17,889 bases of DNA, from contig CAJGDW010000023.1 of the NCBI GenBank assembly GCA_904502115.1, positions 1-17,889 of the forward strand. The letters are read 5' to 3'. The notes under the pieces are model-generated. The model saw nothing but the letters and a program-made list of their open reading frames with translations, was not told the DNA's origin and ran no database searches. The position numbers and the translations under genes are program-made. The stretch comes from Paludibacteraceae bacterium (GTDB lineage: Bacteria; Bacteroidota; Bacteroidia; Bacteroidales; Paludibacteraceae). How positions within the stretch are numbered: the stretch's first letter is position 1; every line of letters begins with the position of its first letter. Positions 1 to 6,695 of this stretch are shown piece after piece.

Positions 1-254
1 GAAAAAGATTTATATGTGCAAAAACGTTAAGCAAAATGTGTTGTTTGAGCGAAGCGAGTTCACATTTTGTAGTTTTTGTATGTGTAAATCCCGACCGGAA
101 ACCAAGTCGGAAGATGAAGCGCCGAAACATAATCGCTGCGCGATGGTGAATCGACTAATCGACTAATCGGCGAATCGGGCCCTTCGACAAGCTCAGGGAC
201 CGCCTTGATTATGCGATTCAACAACAATCGACGAGTAACAAACGACAAGCAACA
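1..254. repeat. Gene-free patch of inverted and dispersed repeats
   Basis: I see no credible gene here. The left part (7-40 against 61-90) is an imperfect inverted repeat: GATTTA, CAAAAAC and CAAAATGTG on the left are mirrored by CACATTTTG, GTTTTTG and TAAATC on the right, around a loop containing GAGCGAAGCGAG. Positions 91-110 can form a CCGAC/GTCGG hairpin. Positions 153-177 are the exact reverse complement of 13741-13765 in this window. Positions 180-203 contain CCCTTCGACAAGCTCAGGGA, a short repeat common in many bacterial genomes. A 62-residue minus-strand reading frame (248-60) crosses all of these and contains the tell-tale residues PELVEG, the translation of that repeat, so I treat it as spurious. 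Confidence 0.6.
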
Positions 255-704
255 TTACTTAGTAGAAAATTCCTCAAACGTATTGTCGGAGTAGTAAACA
301 ACAATGCGTTGAATTTTTTTGGCAGGCATTTCCTTTACCACTTCTTTTACCACTACATCGTGTACAATTTGTTGATTAACAGATGGTTTTACTTCCGAAA
401 TAGGAGTAGATACAGGTGCTGAAGTCTCTGAGATTGCAAAATTTGGTTCATTTTCGATGGGTTGACCAAATAAATCGTATTGAACCAGCTTTTCGTGCTT
501 GTACATGGGAAGTTTTCCAAATAATAACCACTCTGGATTTAGGTTAGGAAAAGCACTCAAAATCTTCTGTGTAGAGTCTAAACTTGGATTACTTCTACCT
601 GATAATAAGTGAGATACGTTAGAAACCTGCATATCGGTTAAAGCAGCAAACTGCTTTGCTGTTAACTTCTCTTTTTCTAAAATTACACGTATACGTTCTT
701 TCAT
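255..704 (-). CDS. XRE-family (HTH_3-like) transcriptional regulator
   Basis: A 149-residue protein with an N-terminal helix-turn-helix of the Cro/CI type at about residues 4-60. The recognition helix lies around QVSNVSHLLSGRSNPSLD, followed by the usual tail of this group, NPEWLLFGKLPMY. A polar linker of about 65 residues leads to a C-terminal strand motif, IVVYYSDNTFEEF, seen in many short XRE proteins of Bacteroidales. No peptidase or ligand domain is visible, so this is not a LexA/CI-type self-cleaving repressor. The gene stands alone, is transcribed away from mazG, and has a near-ideal promoter at 743-774. A dyad, TACAAATGTA, sits on the -7 box, so autoregulation is likely. Its regulon is unknown. 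The fold is secure; targets and signal are not. Confidence 0.85.
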   Translation of the reverse strand: MKERIRVILEKEKLTAKQFAALTDMQVSNVSHLLSGRSNPSLDSTQKILSAFPNLNPEWLLFGKLPMYKHEKLVQYDLFGQPIENEPNFAISETSAPVSTPISEVKPSVNQQIVHDVVVKEVVKEMPAKKIQRIVVYYSDNTFEEFSTK

Positions 705-742
705 AGCAAAAAAATTACAGATAGCATCCTTTGTTTATGCTA

Positions 743-774
743 CAAATGTAATAATTATATTTTACATCTGCAAA
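743..774 (-). promoter_or_regulatory. Bacteroidetes-type promoter of the XRE gene
   Basis: Read on the minus strand, TTTG (774-771), a 20-bp spacer, then TACATTTG (750-743), an exact match to the -33/-7 consensus TTTG-N~20-TAnnTTTG. Transcription would begin near 737, about 33 nt upstream of the ATG at 704. The -7 box lies inside the dyad TACAAATGTA (741-750), one of five ACAAATGT copies in the gap, so a protein bound to that dyad would block the promoter. Confidence 0.75.
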
Positions 775-1272
775 TTACATTTGTTTATTTATTTACAAAA
801 TAACATTATACTTTTGTAATACACAATTGTATACATGTAGTTTACATTATTATAAATTGCAGATATACGTATTAAAGTAGTTGTTTAGATTATATGTTAT
901 AATATACTGACATTTTGTACATTATATATCTCATTTTTATAGTAAATCAGTAATATACGGTGGTTTTTACATTTGTTTATTCATACTTAAAGTAATTATT
1001 TAATTATGATAGTTTATTGTACTGATTTTTAATATTTTCTGTTATGCTATATTTTATTCGTTTACTATATTATACTATACTACTCTACTTTTGTAACTTA
1101 TATTATTGGTTTTACAATCTTATTATATAAGCGCTGATTTATTACAAAAACATTTGTAATCAAAACTGCTCACTCTATCAATATTACAAATGTATCCAAA
1201 AACATCGTTTTACTGTAAACTAAAAAATGCCTCTTTTCTACCCTATTTTTTCCGTTTCAAAAATGAATTGCG

Positions 1273-1280
1273 TAAATTTG
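1273..1280 (+). promoter_or_regulatory. Probable -7 box of mazG
   Basis: TAAATTTG matches TAnnTTTG and lies 21 nt upstream of the mazG ATG. No clean TTTG is found 19-21 bp further upstream, only a T-rich run (1246-1251), so the -33 half is weak. Confidence 0.5.
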
Positions 1281-1301
1281 TAACACTAAAAATTCTATCA
1301 G

Positions 1302-2069
1302 ATGGAAAAAAAGTTAGCCGCGTTTCAACGCACCCTCGAAATTGTAGACAAATTACGTATTGAATGTCCATGGGACAGAAAACAAACCAATCATAGTCTC
1401 CGCCCTCTTACCATAGAAGAAACATACGAGTTGTCGGACGCAATCATGAAAGAAAACGACCCCGAAATCAAAATTGAGCTGGGCGATTTGCTACTTCATA
1501 TCTTATTTTATGCCAAAATTGCAGAAGAGAAAGATTTATATACAATAGAAAATGTTTGTAATAGCCTCTGTGACAAGCTAATATACCGTCATCCGCACAT
1601 TTTTGGCTCGGCAGAAGCAAAAAATTCAGAAGCGGTGGAGAGAAACTGGGCAATTTTAAAACTACGCGAAGGAAAAGACAAGACAGTTTTGGGCGGTGTA
1701 CCCGATAGTCTACCCAGTTTGATCAAAGCCTACCGCATACAAGACAAAGCACGTGGCGTGGGATTTGATTGGAAAAACAAAGAAGATGTTTGGACCAAGG
1801 TAAAAGAAGAAATTAGCGAAGTGCAAGCTGAAATGGATTCCAAGAATCACGATGCGCTTGAAGCTGAGTTTGGCGACCTTCTTTTTAGCATTGTTAATGC
1901 TGCTCGCTTGTATGGTATCGAACCCGACACTGCCCTGGAACGTACCAACAAAAAGTTCACTCAGCGCTTTAACTACCTAGAACAAAAGGCAAAAGAACAA
2001 GGAAAGAACGTAAAAGAATTGACGCTAGAGGAAATGGATGCACTGTGGGAGGAAGCTAAAAAATCATGA
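1302..2069 (+). CDS. mazG: Nucleoside triphosphate pyrophosphohydrolase MazG
   Basis: A 255-residue all-alpha NTP pyrophosphatase that hydrolyses (d)NTPs to the monophosphate and pyrophosphate, a house-cleaning and stringent-response-related activity. It has the two tandem MazG domains of the long form. The first carries CPWDRKQTNHSLRPLTIEE with the Mg2+-binding set E40xxE43 and E59xxD62. The second has E170xxE173 and E189xxD192, followed by the family's ending with ALERTNKKF and RFNYLEQKA. Length is normal for full MazG. The gene is monocistronic on this strand, preceded by the AT-rich gap and followed after about 30 bp by a strong hairpin terminator. No toxin-antitoxin partner (mazE/mazF) is nearby. 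Start ATG follows the TAAATTTG box. Confidence 0.95.
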   Translation: MEKKLAAFQRTLEIVDKLRIECPWDRKQTNHSLRPLTIEETYELSDAIMKENDPEIKIELGDLLLHILFYAKIAEEKDLYTIENVCNSLCDKLIYRHPHIFGSAEAKNSEAVERNWAILKLREGKDKTVLGGVPDSLPSLIKAYRIQDKARGVGFDWKNKEDVWTKVKEEISEVQAEMDSKNHDALEAEFGDLLFSIVNAARLYGIEPDTALERTNKKFTQRFNYLEQKAKEQGKNVKELTLEEMDALWEEAKKS

Positions 2070-2090
2070 GCACAGCGATAACGCCTGTGC
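2070..2090 (+). other. Small hairpin just after mazG
   Basis: GCACAG (2070-2075) pairs with CTGTGC (2085-2090), starting directly after the mazG stop. No T-run follows, so it is not a terminator by itself. It may protect the 3' end of the mRNA. Confidence 0.35.
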
Positions 2091-2100
2091 GGGAATATGA

Positions 2101-2129
2101 AAAAAGCAGTCCATTTGGACTGCTTTTTT
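2101..2129. terminator. Bidirectional intrinsic terminator between mazG and tRNA-Lys
   Basis: A perfect 12-bp stem (2101-2112 with 2117-2128; core AGCAGTCC/GGACTGCT) around an ATTT loop, flanked by A5 on one side and T6 on the other. It can therefore end mazG transcription on the plus strand and tRNA transcription on the minus strand. Confidence 0.85.
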
Positions 2130-2130
2130 G

Positions 2131-2203
2131 TGACCCCGGAGGGGCTCGAACCCTCGACCCATTGATTAAGAGTCAATTGCTCTACCAACTGAGCTACGGA
2201 GTC
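2131..2203 (-). tRNA. tRNA-Lys (anticodon CTT)
   Basis: A complete cloverleaf on the minus strand. The acceptor stem is GACTCCG/CGGGGTC with one wobble. The D arm is GCTC-AGTTGGTA-GAGC. The anticodon arm is ATTGA-CTCTTAA-TCAAT, giving anticodon CTT, which reads AAG lysine codons. The T arm is GAGGG-TTCGAGC-CCCTC and the discriminator base is A. CCA is not encoded. A TAnnTTTG box at 2226-2233 gives it its own promoter, and the hairpin at 2101-2129 ends it. Confidence 0.95.
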
Positions 2204-2257
2204 TTAAACCTGCTTGAAAGCAGTGCAAATATACTACTTTTTTAAGAAAAAAAGCAA
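2204..2257 (-). promoter_or_regulatory. Promoter and leader hairpin of tRNA-Lys
   Basis: On the minus strand TTG (2257-2255), a 21-bp gap, then TATATTTG (2233-2226) fits the Bacteroidetes promoter. The -33 part lies inside the last codons of mntP. The short leader contains a perfect palindromic hairpin, CTGCTT-TC-AAGCAG (2223-2210), immediately before the mature tRNA, perhaps a guide for 5' processing. Confidence 0.55.
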
Positions 2258-2820
2258 TGTTCAATCAATATTTTTGTGCCCAACAGAATTAAAATAATCC
2301 CACCTAGAACACCCCATTTAAAGGAAAATCGCTTTCCTACATAATAGCCAATTTGCGTACCCATAAGAGAAAACAAGAAACTTATTATACCAATACAGAT
2401 AACGGCTACATTCAACCAATTGGGAAACGGAACAAATACAATACCCGTTGCTAAGGCATCAATACTAGTGGCTATGGCCAACAAAAAAATCTTACCTAAA
2501 CCATAATGATGATGATCTTCATCTAGATCACAATTGGGATTCTTAGCGGTAATTAGGTCTTCTTTAATCATACGGGCACCCAATACGCCCAAAATAATAA
2601 ATGCAATCCAGTGGTCGTATGCGGTAATGGTATCTGCAAAAAATTGCATCAAATAAAACCCAAACAGGGGCATCATGCCCTGAAACATACCAAAAGACAT
2701 GGCCATAACCAGCCATTTTCCCCACATGGGTTGCTTTAAACAAGCACTCTGGCTTATGGAGACTGCAAAACAATCCATAGCCAGAGCAATTGATAAAAGT
2801 ACAATAGTAAGTAAACTCAT
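2242..2820 (-). CDS. mntP: Manganese efflux pump MntP
   Basis: A 192-residue inner-membrane protein of the MntP (DUF204) family, which exports Mn2+. It has six hydrophobic helices in two repeats of three. Each repeat carries the conserved acidic residue in its first helix: D16 in LAMDCFAVSIS and D121 in ATSIDALATGI. A cytoplasmic loop at about residues 90-108 is acidic and histidine-rich (DLDEDHHHYGLG), a plausible metal-sensing or delivery segment, although such loops vary in the family. It starts 10 bp after the transketolase stop, so the two are probably co-transcribed. No manganese riboswitch (yybP-ykoY) is visible in that 10-bp gap, so any Mn2+ control must act at the tkt promoter or elsewhere. 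Length is normal. Confidence 0.93.
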   Translation of the reverse strand: MSLLTIVLLSIALAMDCFAVSISQSACLKQPMWGKWLVMAMSFGMFQGMMPLFGFYLMQFFADTITAYDHWIAFIILGVLGARMIKEDLITAKNPNCDLDEDHHHYGLGKIFLLAIATSIDALATGIVFVPFPNWLNVAVICIGIISFLFSLMGTQIGYYVGKRFSFKWGVLGGIILILLGTKILIEHCFFS

Positions 2821-2830
2821 TTACTATACT

Positions 2831-4876
2831 TTATTTTTGAGTTGACAAGTAGTCCATTACTTGGTTGAAGATATTTTCTGCGTTGAAACCAAATTTTTCG
2901 TCCAATACAGTATAAGGTGCAGAATGACCAAAATGATCCAAACCAAATACACGACCATTCAAACCAGCCAAACGTTGCATTGACAAAGGTAAACCTGCAG
3001 TCAAAGCAAAGATAGGCAACGAATAATCAATAATGCTACGAATGTAACTTTGTGGTTGTGAGAAGAATAAACCTTCTGATGGAACCGAAACAATGCGTGC
3101 TCTAACACCAGCGCGTTCTGCTAACAAAGCTTCTGCCTCTACCAAGGTAGACACTTCAGAACCACTTGCTAACAAGATAATATCAGGAGTTCCTTCTACG
3201 TCTTTTACCACGTATGCTCCTTTGGTAGTGCCCAATGCTTCTTCGTAAGCATTGCCAGTACGAGGCAAATTCTTAACGTTTTGACGCGATAGAATCAAAG
3301 CAGTTGGTGTATCGCAATTTTCTAGTGCCATTTTCCATGCTACGGTAGTTTCGTCTACGTCAGCTGGACGAAGCACCAACATTGAGTTGCGTCCTTTGTG
3401 GTTTTTAACCGCTTCCATCAAACGCACTTGCATTTCTTGTTCAATGGGTTGGTGAGTTGGACCATCTTCGCCTACACGGAAAGCATCGTGTGTCCATACA
3501 TAAACTACTTGCAAACGCATCAAAGCCGACATACGGAAGGCAGGTTTCATGTAGTCTGAGAACACAAAGAAGGTACCGCACACAGGAATAATACCTCCGT
3601 GCAATGCCATACCGTTCATGATACAAGCCATGGCCAATTCGCTTACACCAGCGTGCAAGAAACCACCAGAGAAATCGCCTTTTACAAAAGGTTTGCTGTT
3701 TTTCAAGAAACCTTCGGTTTTATCTGAGTTAGAAAGGTCGGCCGATGCCACTACCATGTTTTCAACTTGTTCCGAGAACAAACCTAGCATAGCACCCGAT
3801 GCAGAACGGGTTGCTTGGTTGGCTTTTTGTTGAATGGCAGCATAATCAATTTTAGGAATAACGCCACCGTAGAAATTATGGAATTTAGTAGCCAATTCTG
3901 GATTAGCTGCTTCCCAAGCGGCTTGTTCTGCATGACGTTTTGCTACCATAGCACGCAACTCGTTTAAACGAGCTTGGTACATTTCTGCTACTTCGTCAAA
4001 AATAACAAATGGATTTTGAGCATCACCGCCCAAGTTTTTAACGGTATTATCGATCGATGCACCTGCAGCACCCAAAGGTTGACCGTGGGTAGACACCATG
4101 TTTTCAAAACTTTCACCATTAGGACCTACAGCGCCTTTACCCATCAAGGTTTTACCAATAATTAAGGTAGGACGTTCGGTTTCGGCATTGGCATCTTTCA
4201 ACGCTTGACGAATTTGAGCAGCATCGTTACCGTTAATGGTAATAACTTTCCAACCCCATGCTTCGTATTTCATGGCAGTATCTTCGGTAGATACTTGGTT
4301 TACGAAAGTAGAAAGTTGCACCTCGTTCGAGTCGAAGAACATGATCAAGTTACTCAATCCCAATGTACCGGCAATACGTCCAGCACCTTGCGAAATTTCT
4401 TCTTGAATACCACCGTCCGAAATAAAGGTGTAGATTTTATGTTTGGTCCATTCGCCAAAACGAGCGGCCATAAAACGTTCTGCAATAGCAGCACCTACAG
4501 CCATGGTATGACCTTGACCCAAAGGACCTGATGTATTTTCAATACCCAATTCAAAATTCACTTCTGGGTGTCCAGGAGTACGGCTACCCCATTGACGGAA
4601 CGCTTTCAAATCGTCCATGTTCAATTTGCCTATCATGGCCAATTGCGCATACAACATAGGCGACATGTGACCTGGGTCTAAAAAGAAGCGGTCGCGGTTC
4701 TCCCATGTAGCATTATCGGGGTCAAAAACAAGAAATTCCGAGAACAACACGTTGATAAAGTCTGCACCTCCCATGGCACCTCCGGGGTGACCCGATTTAG
4801 CTTTTTCTACCATAGAAGCAGCCAAGATACGGATGTTGTCGGCCGCACGATTCAAAAGGGATATTTCGTTCATCAT
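2831..4876 (-). CDS. tkt: Transketolase
   Basis: A 681-residue thiamine-diphosphate enzyme of the non-oxidative pentose phosphate pathway that moves two-carbon ketol units between sugar phosphates. The N-terminal pyrophosphate domain has H30 in KSGHPGG, the block GPLGQG (117-122) and the ThDP/metal motif SDGG...DSN (153-184), the form I associate with Bacteroidetes enzymes in place of GDG. The pyrimidine domain has the catalytic glutamate E413 in HAGVSELA and the phosphate-binding block HDAFRVGEDGPTHQPIE (463-479). The C-terminal regulatory domain is complete. Two ATGs occur in a row (4876 and 4873) and either could start translation. A near-perfect promoter lies at 4910-4941. mntP follows within 10 bp. 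Confidence 0.96.
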   Translation of the reverse strand: MMNEISLLNRAADNIRILAASMVEKAKSGHPGGAMGGADFINVLFSEFLVFDPDNATWENRDRFFLDPGHMSPMLYAQLAMIGKLNMDDLKAFRQWGSRTPGHPEVNFELGIENTSGPLGQGHTMAVGAAIAERFMAARFGEWTKHKIYTFISDGGIQEEISQGAGRIAGTLGLSNLIMFFDSNEVQLSTFVNQVSTEDTAMKYEAWGWKVITINGNDAAQIRQALKDANAETERPTLIIGKTLMGKGAVGPNGESFENMVSTHGQPLGAAGASIDNTVKNLGGDAQNPFVIFDEVAEMYQARLNELRAMVAKRHAEQAAWEAANPELATKFHNFYGGVIPKIDYAAIQQKANQATRSASGAMLGLFSEQVENMVVASADLSNSDKTEGFLKNSKPFVKGDFSGGFLHAGVSELAMACIMNGMALHGGIIPVCGTFFVFSDYMKPAFRMSALMRLQVVYVWTHDAFRVGEDGPTHQPIEQEMQVRLMEAVKNHKGRNSMLVLRPADVDETTVAWKMALENCDTPTALILSRQNVKNLPRTGNAYEEALGTTKGAYVVKDVEGTPDIILLASGSEVSTLVEAEALLAERAGVRARIVSVPSEGLFFSQPQSYIRSIIDYSLPIFALTAGLPLSMQRLAGLNGRVFGLDHFGHSAPYTVLDEKFGFNAENIFNQVMDYLSTQK

Positions 4877-4909
4877 GTAAGAAGTAAATTATATGAATTT
4901 TATATGGTG

Positions 4910-4941
4910 CAAAGTTACTATTTTTCACGTATTTAAACAAA
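4910..4941 (-). promoter_or_regulatory. Promoter of the tkt-mntP unit
   Basis: On the minus strand TTTG (4941-4938), 20 bp, then TAACTTTG (4917-4910), again an exact TTTG-N20-TAnnTTTG match. The expected start near 4905 leaves a leader of about 30 nt. The TTTG is the end of the T-run of the terminator just upstream. Confidence 0.78.
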
Positions 4942-4972
4942 AAAATAACCCTTTGAAGTCACAAAGAGTTAT
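4938..4972 (-). terminator. Intrinsic terminator of the six-gene minus operon
   Basis: On the minus strand ATAACTCTTTG (4972-4962) pairs with CAAAGGGTTAT (4955-4945) with one mismatch around a 6-nt loop. It is followed directly by a T-run (4945-4939). It lies 29 bp after the last stop codon of the operon and ends in the -33 box of the tkt promoter. Confidence 0.8.
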
Positions 4973-5000
4973 CAACAAAATGCCTTATTGGACACTTTTA

Positions 5001-5741
5001 TTACTTTTTTGTAGGAAATTGGTAAGTTAAATGGTACAAAAGTCCAAAATTGGTTGCTTTGGCATCGCTTCCAAACCCTGCAATATAGGTGGGATAACTG
5101 GCCTCATTTTGGTAATAATGACCAAAGGTTTTCACCTCTAAAGCCAATCCCATAAAGAACTGTTTGTACACCTGCACCCGCACCCCTAATTGGAATTCCA
5201 ACCAACCAAAATGCGCCACTTGATTGTTGGTTGCATACGTTCCTGTTTCATGCCAATAGTTGTTAGAAAGTTGCGCATCCGACAACTGATAACTGGTAAA
5301 ACTGTATCCGTATCGCACACCTGCAAACACAGCATGATCGCGTTTTCTATCGGGTTGGTAGTTTAAAAAATTGTAGTTAGCCCCTATCTTTACAAAGCCA
5401 CCTGCAGTGGTATATTTGTACAAATCTTGCTGTTCGTTACACCCCATCACCCCTATCTCGATGGCAGGAAACAAACGGTGCCACAAGCTTACATCGGCAG
5501 CTATCGAAGCTTCAAAACGACCTGAAAAAGCAGTTGCAATAGGGTTAAAAATATCCAACGATAAATATGTGGCTTGATATACTGGCGATTTTTGTTTTAC
5601 CACTGGCGCCTGGGGTTGTGGTTCGGCACTAATTACCATGGTAGAATCCAGGGCTACATGACTCGATTCTTGTGCGCATAATACAGCAAATGGCATCAAA
5701 AGCAGCCATACCAAACTATAAATAAACTTTGAGATGGACAT
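5001..5741 (-). CDS. Outer-membrane barrel-like protein, DUF6048-like
   Basis: A 246-residue protein with an N-terminal signal peptide (MSISKFIYSLVWLLLMPFAVLCAQ, cut after about residue 22). The rest is rich in alternating aromatic/polar strands (FVKIGANYNFL, FAGVRYGYSFTSY, FGWLEFQLGVRVQVYKQFFMGLALEV) typical of a small outer-membrane beta-barrel, and it ends in an aromatic strand, LLYHLTYQF. It resembles the Bacteroidetes family I know as DUF6048; that name is from memory and unchecked. It is the last gene of a six-gene operon and overlaps the upstream lipoprotein gene by 26 bp. That pairing, lipoprotein plus barrel, suggests the two act together at the outer membrane. Function unknown. Confidence 0.7.
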   Translation of the reverse strand: MSISKFIYSLVWLLLMPFAVLCAQESSHVALDSTMVISAEPQPQAPVVKQKSPVYQATYLSLDIFNPIATAFSGRFEASIAADVSLWHRLFPAIEIGVMGCNEQQDLYKYTTAGGFVKIGANYNFLNYQPDRKRDHAVFAGVRYGYSFTSYQLSDAQLSNNYWHETGTYATNNQVAHFGWLEFQLGVRVQVYKQFFMGLALEVKTFGHYYQNEASYPTYIAGFGSDAKATNFGLLYHLTYQFPTKK

Positions 5742-6189
5742 CGCTTTCTACATTAATTACGTTTGTACTGTATACCTCTACATCCAATGTATCGGTAGCA
5801 TTGTACAGTTGCGCACTTTCGATGCTATGAAACATCACGCAACCGCATTCGGGATTAATAAGTTGAGGGAAAGGCGTGTGCTTTACCTCTAAAATATAAT
5901 TGGTAACCGATTCATCTTCTGCGTGACGCAAAAACGAAACCTCGAATCGGGTAACAGATTGATTCTGATGCAATGGCAAGAAAACCGTTTGCTCGGACGA
6001 TTCATTGTATAAAATGGAATCGTTCCCCTCGCCTTTTATAGTAACTTGTTGCATGGTAATGGGCGTTAATTTGGCAGAATCGACAAAAGCCACGCCCAAC
6101 AAAGCACGGGTGGGAACATAACAATTGTTGTTGCACGCCATTAGCACAAACAACACAGAAACCGCCAATATACCGACTAACTTTTTCAC
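5716..6189 (-). CDS. Small lipoprotein, DUF6452-like, GTG start
   Basis: A 157-residue protein beginning MKKLVGILAVSVLFVLMACNNN: a hydrophobic signal followed by a lipobox-like LMAC, with C19 as the likely lipidation site. It resembles the Bacteroidetes DUF6452 family, often found next to DUF6048 (recalled, not checked). Translation starts at GTG (6189-6187), which overlaps the TGA of the nitroreductase upstream in a GTGA arrangement, indicating translational coupling. The mature part is probably beta-rich, with two further cysteines close together (PECGCVMF). It overlaps the next gene by 26 bp. The function is not known. Confidence 0.7.
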   Translation of the reverse strand: MKKLVGILAVSVLFVLMACNNNCYVPTRALLGVAFVDSAKLTPITMQQVTIKGEGNDSILYNESSEQTVFLPLHQNQSVTRFEVSFLRHAEDESVTNYILEVKHTPFPQLINPECGCVMFHSIESAQLYNATDTLDVEVYSTNVINVESDVHLKVYL

Positions 6190-6695
6190 TGTATGTAAGT
6201 TACAATTTCGTTTAAGGCTTTGCGCTTTTTCGGATTAGGTTCTGTACCAGGCATAGCATACCCCATTGGAATAAGTACCATGGGTTCTTCGTTATCGGGC
6301 AATTGCAAGAAAGATTTGCATTTTTCGATATCAAAATTGCACACCCAACAGGTATTCAAACCACGCTCGGTAGCCGCCATGATGATGTGGTCAGAAACAA
6401 TAGAAATATCAATATCGCAATGGTCTTTACCATCGCTTCGGTGCCAAGATTCGTTGTGATTGCCCGTTACGACCAAGCACAAAGGAGCTTCTTTGAATGT
6501 TTCACGACGATACACATCGCCAAATTGCACCAACTTTTCGCCCCTAATCACGTAAATGTGCCAGGGTTGTTTGTTCACTGCCGATGGCGCCATGTTGGCA
6601 CACGATAAAATATACTCCAAATCGGCATCGGCTACAGCTTGTTGGCTATAACGACGCTCCGAGTAACGTTTGGTAATCAGTTCTAATAAATTCAT
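6186..6695 (-). CDS. Nitroreductase family protein
   Basis: A 169-residue FMN-dependent nitroreductase-like protein. Conserved parts are the N-terminal MNLLELITKRYSERRYSQQ (FMN phosphate-binding RYSxRxY block), the dimer/FMN segment SCANMAPSAVNKQPWHIYV, the central DIDISIVSDHIIMAATERGLNTCW and the terminal PMGYAMPGTEPNPKKRK. The frame stays open upstream to 6890, but I start it at 6695 because that ATG overlaps the preceding stop as TAATG and the next 65 codons upstream are the antiphase of the neighbouring gene. The stop overlaps the next GTG. The substrate cannot be read from sequence; members of this small subfamily reduce nitroaromatics or quinones, or act on unknown substrates, using NAD(P)H. 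Confidence 0.88.
   Translation of the reverse strand: MNLLELITKRYSERRYSQQAVADADLEYILSCANMAPSAVNKQPWHIYVIRGEKLVQFGDVYRRETFKEAPLCLVVTGNHNESWHRSDGKDHCDIDISIVSDHIIMAATERGLNTCWVCNFDIEKCKSFLQLPDNEEPMVLIPMGYAMPGTEPNPKKRKALNEIVTYIQ

Larger units (their letters stand above)
705..1301. promoter_or_regulatory. AT-rich gap with five ACAAATGT operator-like sites
   Basis: About 600 bp without a gene and very rich in A and T. The octamer ACAAATGT or its complement occurs exactly at 742-749, 777-784, 969-976, 1150-1157 and 1186-1193. Two copies lie in the dyad TACAAATGTA (741-750, 1185-1194). Another lies in an inverted repeat, ATTACAAA-N4-TTTGTAAT (1141-1160). Related dyads are TTACAAAA-N11-TTTTGTAA (793-819), ACAATTGT (823-830) and TACATGTA (832-839). 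The copies at 776-790 and 968-982 share the longer string TACATTTGTTTATT. TAnnTTTG boxes overlap several copies, so the motif may act as operator, promoter core or both. The adjacent XRE protein is the obvious candidate binder. I see no RNA gene here. Confidence 0.55.

Noticed and set aside
60..248. 62-residue minus-strand reading frame
   Set aside because: It runs through an inverted repeat, the CGATTAGT repeat and the PELVEG repeat; composition is not protein-like and no promoter or conserved domain is visible.
705..1301. Replication origin
   Set aside because: AT-rich and repeat-bearing, but there is no dnaA, dnaN or DnaA-box cluster and the repeat is better explained by the neighbouring XRE regulator.
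2564..2773. 69-residue frame inside mntP
   Set aside because: A shadow of the hydrophobic mntP coding sequence, with no independent features.
2821..2830. Mn2+ riboswitch for mntP
   Set aside because: Only 10 bp separate tkt and mntP, with no room for a yybP-ykoY element, and I see none in the tkt leader.
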